From contig NZ_PUGF01000004.1 in assembly GCF_002976435.1 (NCBI RefSeq), positions 62,001-126,000 on the forward strand: DNA of 64,000 bases, given 5' to 3'. The position numbers were made by a program, and so were the translations under genes. The notes below the pieces were generated by a model. The model was not told the origin of the DNA. It saw nothing but the letters and a program-made list of their open reading frames with translations, and did not search any database. This DNA is from Solimicrobium silvestre (GTDB lineage Bacteria; Pseudomonadota; Gammaproteobacteria; Burkholderiales; Burkholderiaceae_D). Shown here piece after piece: positions 44,501 through 51,048 of the stretch (within the stretch, counting starts at the first letter, position 1; the number at the start of each line of letters is the position of its first letter).

Positions 44501-44575
44501 TCCGCATGCACAAAATTAAAAATTGAATTAAAGTATATGCAGCTTTTAGAAAACAAACAAAAGAAGATGGGCTAA
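41504..44575 (+). CDS. Metallophosphoesterase-STAND NTPase fusion (candidate defence protein)
   Basis: The 1023-aa protein has two recognisable parts. Residues 1-290 form a calcineurin-like metallophosphoesterase with all metal-binding motifs: SDIH (D13, H15), GDIA (50-53), GNHD (91-94), FHHP (205-208) and GHEH (234-237). Residues about 380-620 form a STAND/NACHT-like NTPase with Walker A GEEQSGKTS (392-400) and Walker B VLLLDDLHL (463-471). The remaining 400 residues are charged and helical, a likely sensor. STAND proteins with N-terminal nuclease or other effectors are known anti-phage sensors; this pairing as defence is inference. The gene is AT-rich relative to gyrB, stands alone and sits in accessory DNA. 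A start at 41513 is also possible. Confidence 0.85.
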   Translation: MNRMKIVILHLSDIHFKQSDNPIENQLQLISNAVKTIEPNAEDLSILVTGDIANTGNENEYIKASIFFKALEARIRELQNFKNITWCFSPGNHDCDFSNPSKIRSELLEMQKKHSVPSIDDEILECLLKPQKNFRKFVDECHPKHSIDRHYYSASTIYLGNDKINIHNYNTAISSSITETQGDLFFPISQLPSIESAAEIVISCFHHPYNWLESNNAREFRKHVESTSDLILSGHEHVPGHYNKTDLLSKTNSTYFEGAVLQNHKNPSESGFNAFVLDIERKLIKTFVFNLSEGLYRANTNNPDWIEFQRNKNRVRNEFEINSSYIDRFLADPGAGFTNSRKGKLEFQDIFVPGYLDEISRLDESKDLVIPAVPMANFTKSSANKNRILIIGEEQSGKTSFAKYLYMSYHESGLIPIFMRASMLKDRDIEDTHFRNRLFEAISDQYSPDLQETFLQLPIEKKVLLLDDLHLSPFNQKGLGRFIEHIENQFGKIILFSHALSFVDELANAATKNDFAHFSQYEVKPFGNQLREQLIERWYLIGKEYTVNELELEKMVVNTKRTVDGLLGKNLLPSYPIFILIILQQLEASTNLNTYNGAHGYLYELLITSAITNANTKIDLDTAYTFLGMLAESMFQRKTRFVTKEEISEIHKEFCEFSKQTIRLEKIEKPLLDANILIEHDQKYWFRYKYCYYYFAARFLSDRLRTETGQARLSLLGGEIYREEYANILMFLAYLSNKDQSIIDVMLRNAKSIYVGVAACDFDEHIKFINKMHADLPKSILLDRKTSHSRAEINQRLDEFDHVNGSLQKQNEDVDDALKLNVALKTIQVLGQLLKNFPSSLDGNIKKEIADQCYQLGLRTMTKFFQFAEENQEGLITLFDDWLGNVTAKETEISLKPKAEQFIAFLIEAFSTVVIRRVSSAVGVASLAPLYEEIRNQYSGLSVNMIDYAIKLDHFERFPLEEIDAIIKEAKNNIFPLILLRRLTIEHFQRFPVDRKVKQSACTKLKIELKYMQLLENKQKKMG

Positions 44576-44607
44576 ACAGAATATATTATGAGCACAAGCT
44601 TCCAACG

Positions 44608-44720
44608 AGGTAGGGTAATGTAATGGACGCCTTCCTCCCAAAACGGCATCGTAATGTGCCAAAGTAGAGTTTTAATTGCTACTTAAAAGAGAGGAAAGCG
44701 TCCATTACATTACCCTACCT
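44608..44720. mobile_element. 113-bp element with 29-bp terminal inverted repeats (MITE or IS remnant)
   Basis: The ends AGGTAGGGTAATGTAATGGA... (44608-44636) and the complement (44692-44720) match at 28 of 29 positions. The 55-bp centre has no gene but contains AAGTAGAGTTTTAATTGC and ACTTAAAAGAGAGG, which remind me of IS3-family ends. I see no target-site duplication. It lies between the STAND gene and the XRE gene and could end both transcripts. Confidence 0.75.
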
Positions 44721-44745
44721 ATTGCAAGTTATTACAGGTTACGAA

Positions 44746-45189
44746 TTACTCTTGGCGTAATTGTGCAATCAGGTCTTCAATCAAATACCGTTGATGCGGC
44801 GGTAATAATAAAATTCTCTGTGCCAACGTAATCACCTCTGGCGTTATAACGTCATTCATGGCTGGCGCAGCATGTTTCCTCACATTTGTTCCGGCAGGTG
44901 ATGCTCCATAGTGCAACCAGTGCTCATCCACGTTTAACCATTTAGCGATAGTCGCCAACTTATCATGAGTAGGAATCGCACGCCCTGTGAGCCATTTATG
45001 CGCTGTCTGAGCTGATACCGCATCTCCCACGTAACGCAAATTAAATCGTAAGGCAAGTTCAGTCGCTCCCTTGACGGGTTCTGGGCTGCGTCGTAACGAC
45101 GCGTCTAATCGCTTTGAAAACGATACTTTTTCTTCAATGGTAGGCATCCGTACATTCTGCGATATGCAGTAGTGCCCCATATCAACCAA
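44746..45189 (-). CDS. XRE-type helix-turn-helix regulator
   Basis: The protein of up to 147 aa contains a helix-turn-helix (about residues 55-95: RYVGDAVSAQTAHKWLTGRA, then IPTHDKLATIAKWLNVDEHW), resembling phage-repressor-like regulators. The C-terminal part (PEVITLAQRILLLPPHQR) is helical. The start is uncertain: MPTIEEKVSF at 45147 is a common-looking alternative giving 133 aa, and neither has a strong ribosome site. It converges on the STAND gene across the 113-bp element. Whether it controls that gene is unknown. Confidence 0.75.
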   Translation of the reverse strand: MVDMGHYCISQNVRMPTIEEKVSFSKRLDASLRRSPEPVKGATELALRFNLRYVGDAVSAQTAHKWLTGRAIPTHDKLATIAKWLNVDEHWLHYGASPAGTNVRKHAAPAMNDVITPEVITLAQRILLLPPHQRYLIEDLIAQLRQE

Positions 45190-45418
45190 ATAAGATATAT
45201 TTATCCTTTGTGGTTTAATTTCAATATATTTTAAGCTAAAATGACCCCTGTACTACTTTCAGCATAGTTTTGTAGCGGAAATATCAATAAAGGAAATTCA
45301 TTTCGCCTATCCGATAGCGGCAAGCAATGCTGATTGGATTACTTAACTCAATGGTGATCCATTTTTAATTATTTTGAACATGTATTTTTATAAAAAATAG
45401 ATATTAGGAAACATCAAA

Positions 45419-45679
45419 ATGAAACCAGCAACCCAATCGCATTCCAAACACGCACGCATTTCCAGCAACATCATTCTTGGACTTGGCTTATTAGCCGACC
45501 CTGTTCTGGCATTAGATAAGGTAGTAGATGATGATGGAAACAAAGCACAACGAGTGGTGATTAGCAGGAGCCTTCGGGCTGCTGGTTCTGGTTGTAGTAC
45601 CAGTTCTCACCCTGCTATTTTCCACCCACCCTCCGTGGATGGGTATCGGTCAAACCGAACTGACAGGAGCGCATCATGA
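45419..45679 (+). CDS. Small hypothetical ORF, doubtful
   Basis: The 86-aa reading has AGGA about 9 bp upstream and overlaps the next gene by 4 bp. Residues 1-50 look protein-like (a hydrophobic NIILGLGLLADPVLALDK segment, then VVDDDGNKAQRVVISR), but residues 51-86 are Ser/His/Arg-rich and may not be coding. I do not recognise a family. It may be a decayed mobile-element gene or a leader for the next gene. Confidence 0.4.
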   Translation: MKPATQSHSKHARISSNIILGLGLLADPVLALDKVVDDDGNKAQRVVISRSLRAAGSGCSTSSHPAIFHPPSVDGYRSNRTDRSAS

Positions 45680-45987
45680 CCGGTATCGATCAGCAGACAC
45701 ACACTCAACAACGCCCGCCACTTCTTACTCACCTCGCCGTCGACACGATTGACGCCTATACGCAGGCTCGTGACATCATCAGCGACTTCTCTGCCATTTT
45801 TGAAGTACTCGATCATCTTGCTCTGGAAGGTCTTTGCAGTGATCGTATTTCACGCATATTATTCCGGGCAGGATTTTGTCACGCGACTGAACGGCTCAAA
45901 TTCATTGACGAAAGAATCTCCGACGCTTATAAAACACTGGATGAATTGAAGGCGGACAGCGGCCACACTCTTAATGATGCCGACTAA
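45676..45987 (+). CDS. Hypothetical protein of the accessory region
   Basis: The 103-aa protein has AGGAG 7 bp before its ATG and overlaps the preceding ORF by 4 bp. It is acidic and mostly helical (AVDTIDAYTQARDIISDFSA, and HATERLKFIDERISDAYKTL), with no enzyme motif. Small helical proteins of this kind are frequent on integrative elements, but I cannot name the family. Confidence 0.6.
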   Translation: MTGIDQQTHTQQRPPLLTHLAVDTIDAYTQARDIISDFSAIFEVLDHLALEGLCSDRISRILFRAGFCHATERLKFIDERISDAYKTLDELKADSGHTLNDAD

Positions 45988-46267
45988 AGCCTGGGTTCAC
46001 TTAGCCCGCGTATGATCCGCGCTTTGCCGATCCCGTTGGCTGTGCTTACTATGTGCGCGCCAGTTATGTTTTTTGATTGTTGATGTAACTTTGCGCTTGG
46101 GTGTTACTCAAGCGCATTGCTACTGAGACGGTAACGTTTTGACGTCTACCTATAGGCTGTTTTACCGTCCCATGCGTCGCAACACGTTGCGTCAATTGAC
46201 GACCTACCTGATACGAACAACGCAGGATTTGCAGAATTCCACCTTGTGCCAATTTGCCTTAATCATT
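45988..46267. other. Region without a supported gene
   Basis: These 280 bp have no coding region I trust. A 62-aa minus-strand reading (46064-46252) exists but has no start signal or family match. The GC content differs from the neighbours, consistent with mobile-element debris. Confidence 0.4.
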
Positions 46268-47357
46268 TTATTTGGCAGCATTAAGTCTGAAGCTCATACG
46301 CAAATCATTCATCCACGAAGGATCAATTATGCCGTCATGCTGAAGTCTCCCAACGACGATGCCGGGGTGTATCCCAATTGAATTTGCGAAATGAATCACT
46401 GCAGCTTTCGTACGTAGTTCAGGTAATTGAAGTGTGTGTTGTTGCGGAATTAAAAAGTGTCCGGCCCATTCATTCGCTTCTCGCTCTGCTGCTGAAGCAT
46501 TCCCCGTTTTTGTCGGATCATCCAGATAGACTGATTTTTTCTCATTTCCATGAAGTAATACATGAGCAGCTTCATGGAATAATGTGAACCAAAATTTGTC
46601 ATTGGTTTTCCCATACAGCGAAAGTTGAATGAGTGGACGATGCGGGTTAAGCCAACGCGCCACACCGCTGACATGTGCCTTGGGAATGGCTGGAACAATG
46701 ACAAAGGCTACACCTGCAGACTTGAAGTATTCGCGTAGAAGTGGTTCAAATTGCTCCGGTGGAAGTACGGTAAGTTTGCGAATTTCCGTTAGTGCTGCAA
46801 TATACTTAGTGCGATTGAATTTATCGCCATCCAGTTTTTCTGCATCCTGTTCGCCCATGCGCAGCCAAGCAGAGATCGCACCCACATCGCTTTGTTCCTC
46901 CCGACTACGACGGAATGCGGCTTGCATTTGCCCATATCTCCCCTGCCATTCGTCTGGCGAAGCAATACCAAAAAAACGTAGGCAGGATTCCACCAGCGCA
47001 GGTTTAGATTTGACATCAATGCGGTATTTTGCAATTGCGCCAGCATTTCTCTAATTGGTAGCGTATCCAACCAGCGAATTTTTCGGCCGCTTGAAGGCGA
47101 ACGCATCGTTCGCGATACTTTGCCTCGCGCGCCAACCAAAAACCAACTGTGCTGCCTACAACTCGCTCCAAGCGAATCGCCGCATCTTCAGTCAACGGCA
47201 CTTTGTCTTTTATGAGCTGGTTTACATGTTTTGCGGTATAGCCCAGTCGTTGCGCTAACTCGTCTTGAGTCCAATCACGCTCCTCAAGGATGTCGAGTAA
47301 CGTATCGCCTGGCGGTGAAACCCAATCAGGCGCAAATGGGGCTGCCAAATCAGTCAT
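46268..47357 (-). pseudogene. HigA-like HTH / ImmA-IrrE metallopeptidase gene broken by two frameshifts
   Basis: The minus strand encodes, in three successive frames, one ancestral protein of about 360-375 aa. Frame 1 from 47357 (MTDLAAPFAPDWVSPPGDTL) holds the HigA-type XRE domain (WTQDELAQRLGYTAKHVNQL). After KFAG the sense moves to WLDTLPIREMLAQLQ and then to KYRIDVKSKPALVESCLRFF, which continues to 46268. The last part is an IrrE/ImmA metallopeptidase with HEAAH in LFHEAAHVLLH and E in AEREANEWAGHFLIP. The first shift near 47070 fits loss of one TTGG from a tandem TTGGTTGG; the second near 47033 fits loss of one G. Such proteins are antitoxin-like or stress regulators. Confidence 0.8.
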
Positions 47358-47568
47358 GGTAGTCTCCAATAAATTCGATACTAATAATAGTGATTTGAGA
47401 CCAATCAATGGACTGATCATCATGCATTGGCAACGGATCTTGATCAGGTGAAAAGACGATCCTCCATCCACCTGCCAAATCAAGAGCAAATTGCCCTGAA
47501 CGGTCACCTTTGAGGGGATACGGATTCCCGGCAGTTAATTCTGAATAAAATAACACTATAATCAGCAA
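47350..47568 (-). pseudogene. HigB/RelE-like toxin, N-terminally truncated
   Basis: The 72-aa reading overlaps the HTH gene start by 8 bp, the toxin-antitoxin order of HigBA. It carries only the C-terminal two-thirds of the toxin: ELTAGNPYPLKGDRSGQFAL, GGWRIVFSPDQDPLP and IEFIGDYHD. An in-frame TAA precedes it, and the first third, including the basic N-terminal helix, is missing. It is therefore a remnant. Whatever sequence replaced the missing part begins near 47560. Confidence 0.7.
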
Positions 47569-47859
47569 TTACGCAGTTAGTCGAATCAACACGTATGGCA
47601 TGCATAATTTCCCCACGACAGGTACTGCTTTACCTAGATATGGTTTTTGGGTGACAAGCATATCCTTGTGACCCAAAAACACAGGCTGAACGATTTCTAC
47701 GTTCTTTTCACCTTGTTCGCCGATACCTACATCGCGAGCATCTACACATATGGGAATTGCCGGTGATAGAAAGAAATAAGTGGTGCTAGCGTCCCCATTC
47801 GCAATACCTTCGCAATTATGCTTCTGAGTGTCGGTTAATATTTGCTTGTATTTTGGACT
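47569..47859 (-). pseudogene. Open fragment without a start codon, family unknown
   Basis: The minus strand is open for 96 codons between two stops and reads plausibly as protein (ILTDTQKHNCEGIANGDAST, TYFFLSPAIPICVDARDVGI, KPYLGKAVPVVGKL), but has no ATG, GTG or TTG near its beginning. Codon choice looks coding. I take it as a piece of a longer gene that has lost its 5' end, next to the truncated HigB. I do not recognise the family. Confidence 0.5.
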
Positions 47860-47924
47860 TCATGACTTATACAAATAATTAGATTTAGCTTGTTAAACTA
47901 CTTAATAACTTATAACATGTGCTT

Positions 47925-48179
47925 ATGAACTCCGTTAACTACACACCTAAAGCCGCCAAGCAATTACGTAAATTGCAAGCTCAGGACAGTAAGAAAGTTC
48001 GCGGTGAATGCGACAAACTAGCTGCAATGCCAAACTGCATTAATGTTAAATCGCTGACTAATCATGAATATCAATACCGTTTACGGGTGGGCGGTTACCG
48101 GGTATTTTTTAATTTTGACGGTGTCATTCACATCGTTTCCATTCAAGAGGTAAAGAAGCGCGATGAAAACACATACTGA
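47925..48179 (+). CDS. RelE/ParE-family toxin
   Basis: The 84-aa protein (86 aa from a GTG at 47919) has the RelE fold pattern: NYTPKAAKQLRKLQAQDSKK, MPNCINVKSLTNHEYQYRLR, VGGYRVFFNFDGVIHIV and a final KKRDENTY. RelE toxins cut mRNA on the ribosome. It overlaps the antitoxin gene by 17 bp, so the toxin comes first, the HigBA-like order. No strong ribosome site is visible. Confidence 0.85.
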   Translation: MNSVNYTPKAAKQLRKLQAQDSKKVRGECDKLAAMPNCINVKSLTNHEYQYRLRVGGYRVFFNFDGVIHIVSIQEVKKRDENTY

Positions 48180-48504
48180 ACATGTCCAAATTCTCCGCGA
48201 TGCAAGTGGACATCCTGCTTATGCGGTGATTCCTTTTGCGGATTACCAAGCGCTGAAACTTGGCAAGCCAAAATCAGAAGCCACCATACCTAACCATGTC
48301 GTGAATCTCGCTATGGATAAAAACATTTCTGCTGCGCGTGCATGGCGTGAATATTTAGAGCTGACCCAAGCAGAAATCGCACAACGCATGGGTGTTACAC
48401 AAAGTGCCTACGCTCAACTGGAAGCTAAAAAAACCTCACGCAAATCCACGCGCGAAAAAATAGCAGCGGCACTGGGTATTGAAGCAGAGCAGCTTGATTT
48501 TTAA
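48163..48504 (+). CDS. Hybrid antitoxin: Phd-like N-terminus plus XRE helix-turn-helix
   Basis: The 113-aa protein joins an N-terminal Phd/YefM-like segment (VQILRDASGHPAYAVIPFAD, then YQAL) to a C-terminal Cro/C1 helix-turn-helix (LTQAEIAQRMGVTQSAYAQL, then EAKKTSRKSTREKIAAALGI). It probably neutralises the RelE-type toxin and represses the operon. Its stop is six bases before a copied fragment of gyrB. Confidence 0.85.
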   Translation: MKTHTEHVQILRDASGHPAYAVIPFADYQALKLGKPKSEATIPNHVVNLAMDKNISAARAWREYLELTQAEIAQRMGVTQSAYAQLEAKKTSRKSTREKIAAALGIEAEQLDF

Positions 48505-48509
48505 ATTAC

Positions 48510-48551
48510 GACAGCGCAAACCATGACCGCCACGATTAACGATCCAAGCGT
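48510..48551 (+). repeat. Decayed 42-bp copy of a gyrB segment
   Basis: This stretch matches gyrB 40707-40748 at 38 of 42 positions, and all four differences are transitions. The reading frame is kept (TAQTMTATINDPSV, against [14 protein letters not shown] in gyrB), then a TAA follows. No larger piece of gyrB flanks it. It implies a second gyrB copy or a recombination event in the past. Confidence 0.75.
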
Positions 48552-48677
48552 CTAACAGCACAAAGATTTTCTGCTACTAACAAACTGCAGGTAAAGTAGT
48601 GGCCTATGCGTTGATATTTACATGCCGGATTTATCAACCGTAGCCGTCTCAATGCGCATCATTAGATAAGATTCCCG

Positions 48678-48896
48678 ATGACAACCGTTGATAATTACTC
48701 CATCAAAAAGACCGTTATATTCAAAGACAAGACTAACGGAAGTACAAGGCAGATTGTTGCGTCCGTTAGTTTGCCTGAGTATTCCAACGATTCGAGCGGA
48801 AGCTATGCCTGCTACGTGCAAATCGATGAACTTTTTCCGCAGAGAATGAAATTGTACGGGATAGACCCATTCCAAGCAGTCATGATTGCAATTTGA
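48678..48896 (+). CDS. Small hypothetical protein (DUF6968-like?)
   Basis: The 72-aa reading (MTTVDNYSIKKTVIFKDKTN...YGIDPFQAVMIAI) looks like a real beta-rich small protein. The closing GIDPFQAV resembles the end of DUF6968-type proteins (GVDAFQAL), where a few more residues would be expected. No clear ribosome site is seen. It may be complete or slightly truncated. Confidence 0.5.
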   Translation: MTTVDNYSIKKTVIFKDKTNGSTRQIVASVSLPEYSNDSSGSYACYVQIDELFPQRMKLYGIDPFQAVMIAI

Positions 48897-49188
48897 TTTA
48901 TTGATCAGCTAATGCTCGCTAACCATTCTAATTTTGACGTGTTGGAGACAAGCGGCGAACAATACATAGCGCACACAGCCAGCAAATGATAAATTGCTGC
49001 TGCAAATCATTAAACCGACGCGGTCTTAAATTGACGGGTTCATGCTTTATGAAATGCGGATTTTCATATATTTAGCGCACTTGAATAATGCATTCCAGCC
49101 CAACCGCGCTGCATATTCATTTTTTACCTTCATCATTACTTCAATTCATAATTTGATGACGCCAACAAAGCCAACGTTCATCACGCTT
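48897..49188. other. Region without a supported gene
   Basis: About 290 bp of AT-rich DNA between the small ORF and the 3' end of the methyltransferase gene. I see no gene, clear hairpin or repeat in it. Confidence 0.5.
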
Positions 49189-49848
49189 TTAAGAATTAAT
49201 GTTGATCAATTTGTTTCCATACATCGCAAACACCAAACCATCCAACAAGCGGTTCGAGGAAATATTAACCAGGCCACATTCATTAAAATAGCGATACACA
49301 TCATCAGCATGCATTTTTCGGGCGAGGCGATTCCAGGTTGAATATGCGGCTCTGGAAAATCCGGTAAGTCTCTCGGTTTCAAGAAATTTTTCCGCTTCCG
49401 CAACAGTAAATAATTGATCGGGCACCAAAACGGCCACTGTGCCACCGTCACGACATACCCGATGCATCTCGCCGATTACTGCGTCCGGCGCATCCACCAC
49501 ATTGATCAGCGACGCGGCCACCACGAAATCAAAATACCCATCTGGAAACGGCAGGTGATGCGCATCGGCCTGTGCGAAGTGCACCTGCCCGGAGATGTGC
49601 ATGGCTTTTCCCAATGAAGCGGCAGAGCTATCCACGGCCCAAACCTGCATCTGTTTGTCGGCCAGCCAGCGTGACAAATCACCTCCTGCGCAACCCACTT
49701 CCAAAATTTTCGCGTCTGGTGTGATCAACGGTGCGAGCCACGATTCCAACATCGTTTTGTACCAAGTCAATTCAAATAATGTACTGAATAGATTCGACGT
49801 GAACAGCATCAAACGCATCACCTGCAGATATCCAATCATCTGCCTCAT
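49189..49848 (-). CDS. Class I SAM-dependent methyltransferase
   Basis: The start at 49848 (MRQMIGYLQVMRLM) lies 2 bp past the stop of the upstream membrane-protein gene, with GGAG upstream. The 219-aa protein has the SAM-binding motif I ILEVGCAGGDLSRW, motif II VWAVDSS, and the FPDGYFDFVVAASLINVV block of Methyltransf_11 enzymes. The substrate is unknown. It is cotranscribed with the membrane protein and divergent from an HxlR regulator. Confidence 0.88.
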   Translation of the reverse strand: MRQMIGYLQVMRLMLFTSNLFSTLFELTWYKTMLESWLAPLITPDAKILEVGCAGGDLSRWLADKQMQVWAVDSSAASLGKAMHISGQVHFAQADAHHLPFPDGYFDFVVAASLINVVDAPDAVIGEMHRVCRDGGTVAVLVPDQLFTVAEAEKFLETERLTGFSRAAYSTWNRLARKMHADDVYRYFNECGLVNISSNRLLDGLVFAMYGNKLININS

Positions 49849-49850
49849 AT

Positions 49851-50237
49851 CTACGCTCTCCGGAGCACAGGTTCTTGTATCGGTTTCCAATAAAAACACA
49901 ACAAGCCAATCCAGACTGCATTCACCATGGGAAATGCTGACAGGGACACAGGCACCACACCCTGGACTGTGTAGAACGCGCCGACAAGCAGATCGATCAA
50001 TTGGATCAGTGCCATCAACCGAATCCAAAGCACGTGTTTTTCAGGGGCACTGCTAATGATCCAAAATCCGGCACCATAGGCCAGAAAGCGCGCAGCAAGC
50101 ATGCCAAGCGGATACAGCAGATCCGGAGCAGGTTGACTATGGCCCAGTTGATGCAAAAACAGATTTGGAACTATCAGGTAAGCCAGACCCAACAACATTT
50201 GTATGATGGCGATAACTCTTAATGTGATTCGAAACAT
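49851..50237 (-). CDS. Small four-helix membrane protein
   Basis: The 128-aa protein has four hydrophobic segments (ITLRVIAIIQMLLGLAYLIV; GMLAARFLAYGAGFWII; RLMALIQLIDLLVGAFYTV; VNAVWIGLLCFYW). It has no recognised catalytic motif. It precedes the methyltransferase with a 2-bp gap and diverges from the HxlR regulator, which probably controls both. Confidence 0.8.
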   Translation of the reverse strand: MFRITLRVIAIIQMLLGLAYLIVPNLFLHQLGHSQPAPDLLYPLGMLAARFLAYGAGFWIISSAPEKHVLWIRLMALIQLIDLLVGAFYTVQGVVPVSLSAFPMVNAVWIGLLCFYWKPIQEPVLRRA

Positions 50238-50273
50238 AAAATTATTTCCAAATTAATTGATCGGAACCACAAT

Positions 50274-50307
50274 GTAAATTACTATCTTCCCAATGTGAAG
50301 TAGTTAC
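50274..50307. promoter_or_regulatory. Possible HxlR operator in the divergent gap
   Basis: GTAAATTACT and AGTAGTTAC, near-complementary arms, flank a 15-base centre in the 80-bp gap between the membrane-protein gene and the HxlR gene. HxlR regulators bind GTA-N-TAC type palindromes, so this is a reasonable operator candidate. Confidence 0.35.
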
Positions 50308-50320
50308 CAAAAGGGAAGTG

Positions 50321-50674
50321 ATGAATACTCAAAAGAAAGCAGACAAGCATCTCTCGCAATCCACTGATTGCGACGCCACCTGCCCGGTGCAGCGCACTGC
50401 AAAAATTTTAGACGGCAAATGGACCACCTTGATCGTACGTGATTTGATCGGGGGAAAAAAACGCTATTCCGAATTGCAACGCAGTCTGGTTGGCATAAGC
50501 CCCAGACTTCTGGCCGCCCGACTCCGATTGCTGGAACAACATGGCATGGTGATCCGAACCGCATACCCCACGATACCGCCAACGACGGAATACGAACTAA
50601 CTCCTTATGGACATGGTTTAACTGAAATTATTGAAGCGATGGCCAGGTTCGGCGCCGGGATTAAACGTGTCTAA
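50321..50674 (+). CDS. HxlR-family transcriptional regulator
   Basis: The 117-aa protein (start at 50321, AAGGGAAG upstream) is a winged-helix HxlR regulator. It has the conserved cysteine in CDATCPVQRTAKILDGKWT, then LIVRDLIGGKKRYSELQRSL, GISPRLLAARLRLLEQHG and YELTPYGHGL. Such regulators respond to quinones, electrophiles or aldehydes, often through that cysteine. It diverges from the methyltransferase pair, its probable target. Confidence 0.92.
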   Translation: MNTQKKADKHLSQSTDCDATCPVQRTAKILDGKWTTLIVRDLIGGKKRYSELQRSLVGISPRLLAARLRLLEQHGMVIRTAYPTIPPTTEYELTPYGHGLTEIIEAMARFGAGIKRV

Positions 50675-51048
50675 AAATTTCAACTCGTAATGTGAAATGA
50701 CTTGCAATCGTAGGGCGTATTAGCGGAAAGCGTAATGCACCAATTTTTCAATCAACATAATCCGGCATGACATCACCACCAGCCCAATCCATTAAATAAA
50801 CACCCTCTTCCACCAATAAACGCGTCTAAATATAAATCTTGGATTTATAAACAATACTAAGACGGCTTCTGTTTACGCACAGTTAAACACCACTCTGAGA
50901 TTAGCATGGCAACATCAGCACAGAACCATGGCGGCAATGCGCAGGTTAGGAGTTGATCAGTGTTTACAACAAAAGCTCGGAATCGGCACGATATAGATAG
51001 TCCGTTCCATTTTCGGTGAACCAGTCACTGGGCCGCATTGGCATTAAT
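50675..51048. other. Intergenic region with a REP-like hairpin
   Basis: This 374-bp gap separates two convergent genes. It contains the hairpin-like GTAGGGCGTATTAGCGGAAA, continuing as GCGTAATGCACC (50710-50741), a variant of a repeat common in proteobacteria. I see no gene in the rest. Confidence 0.5.
50710..50741. repeat. REP-like hairpin variant
   Basis: GTAGGGCGTATTA, a GCGGAAAGC turn, and TAATGCACC form an imperfect stem. The GTAGGG start and size match the REP-like units at 2063 and 14458, but the stem sequence differs, so it may be a separate subfamily. Confidence 0.45.

Noticed and set aside
46064-46252. 62-aa minus-strand ORF near the HigA-IrrE pseudogene
   Set aside because: No ribosome site, no family match and unusual composition. 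Most likely chance or mobile-element debris.
49042-49341. 99-aa plus-strand ORF at the methyltransferase 3' end
   Set aside because: Half of it is antisense to the methyltransferase, and the composition is not protein-like.
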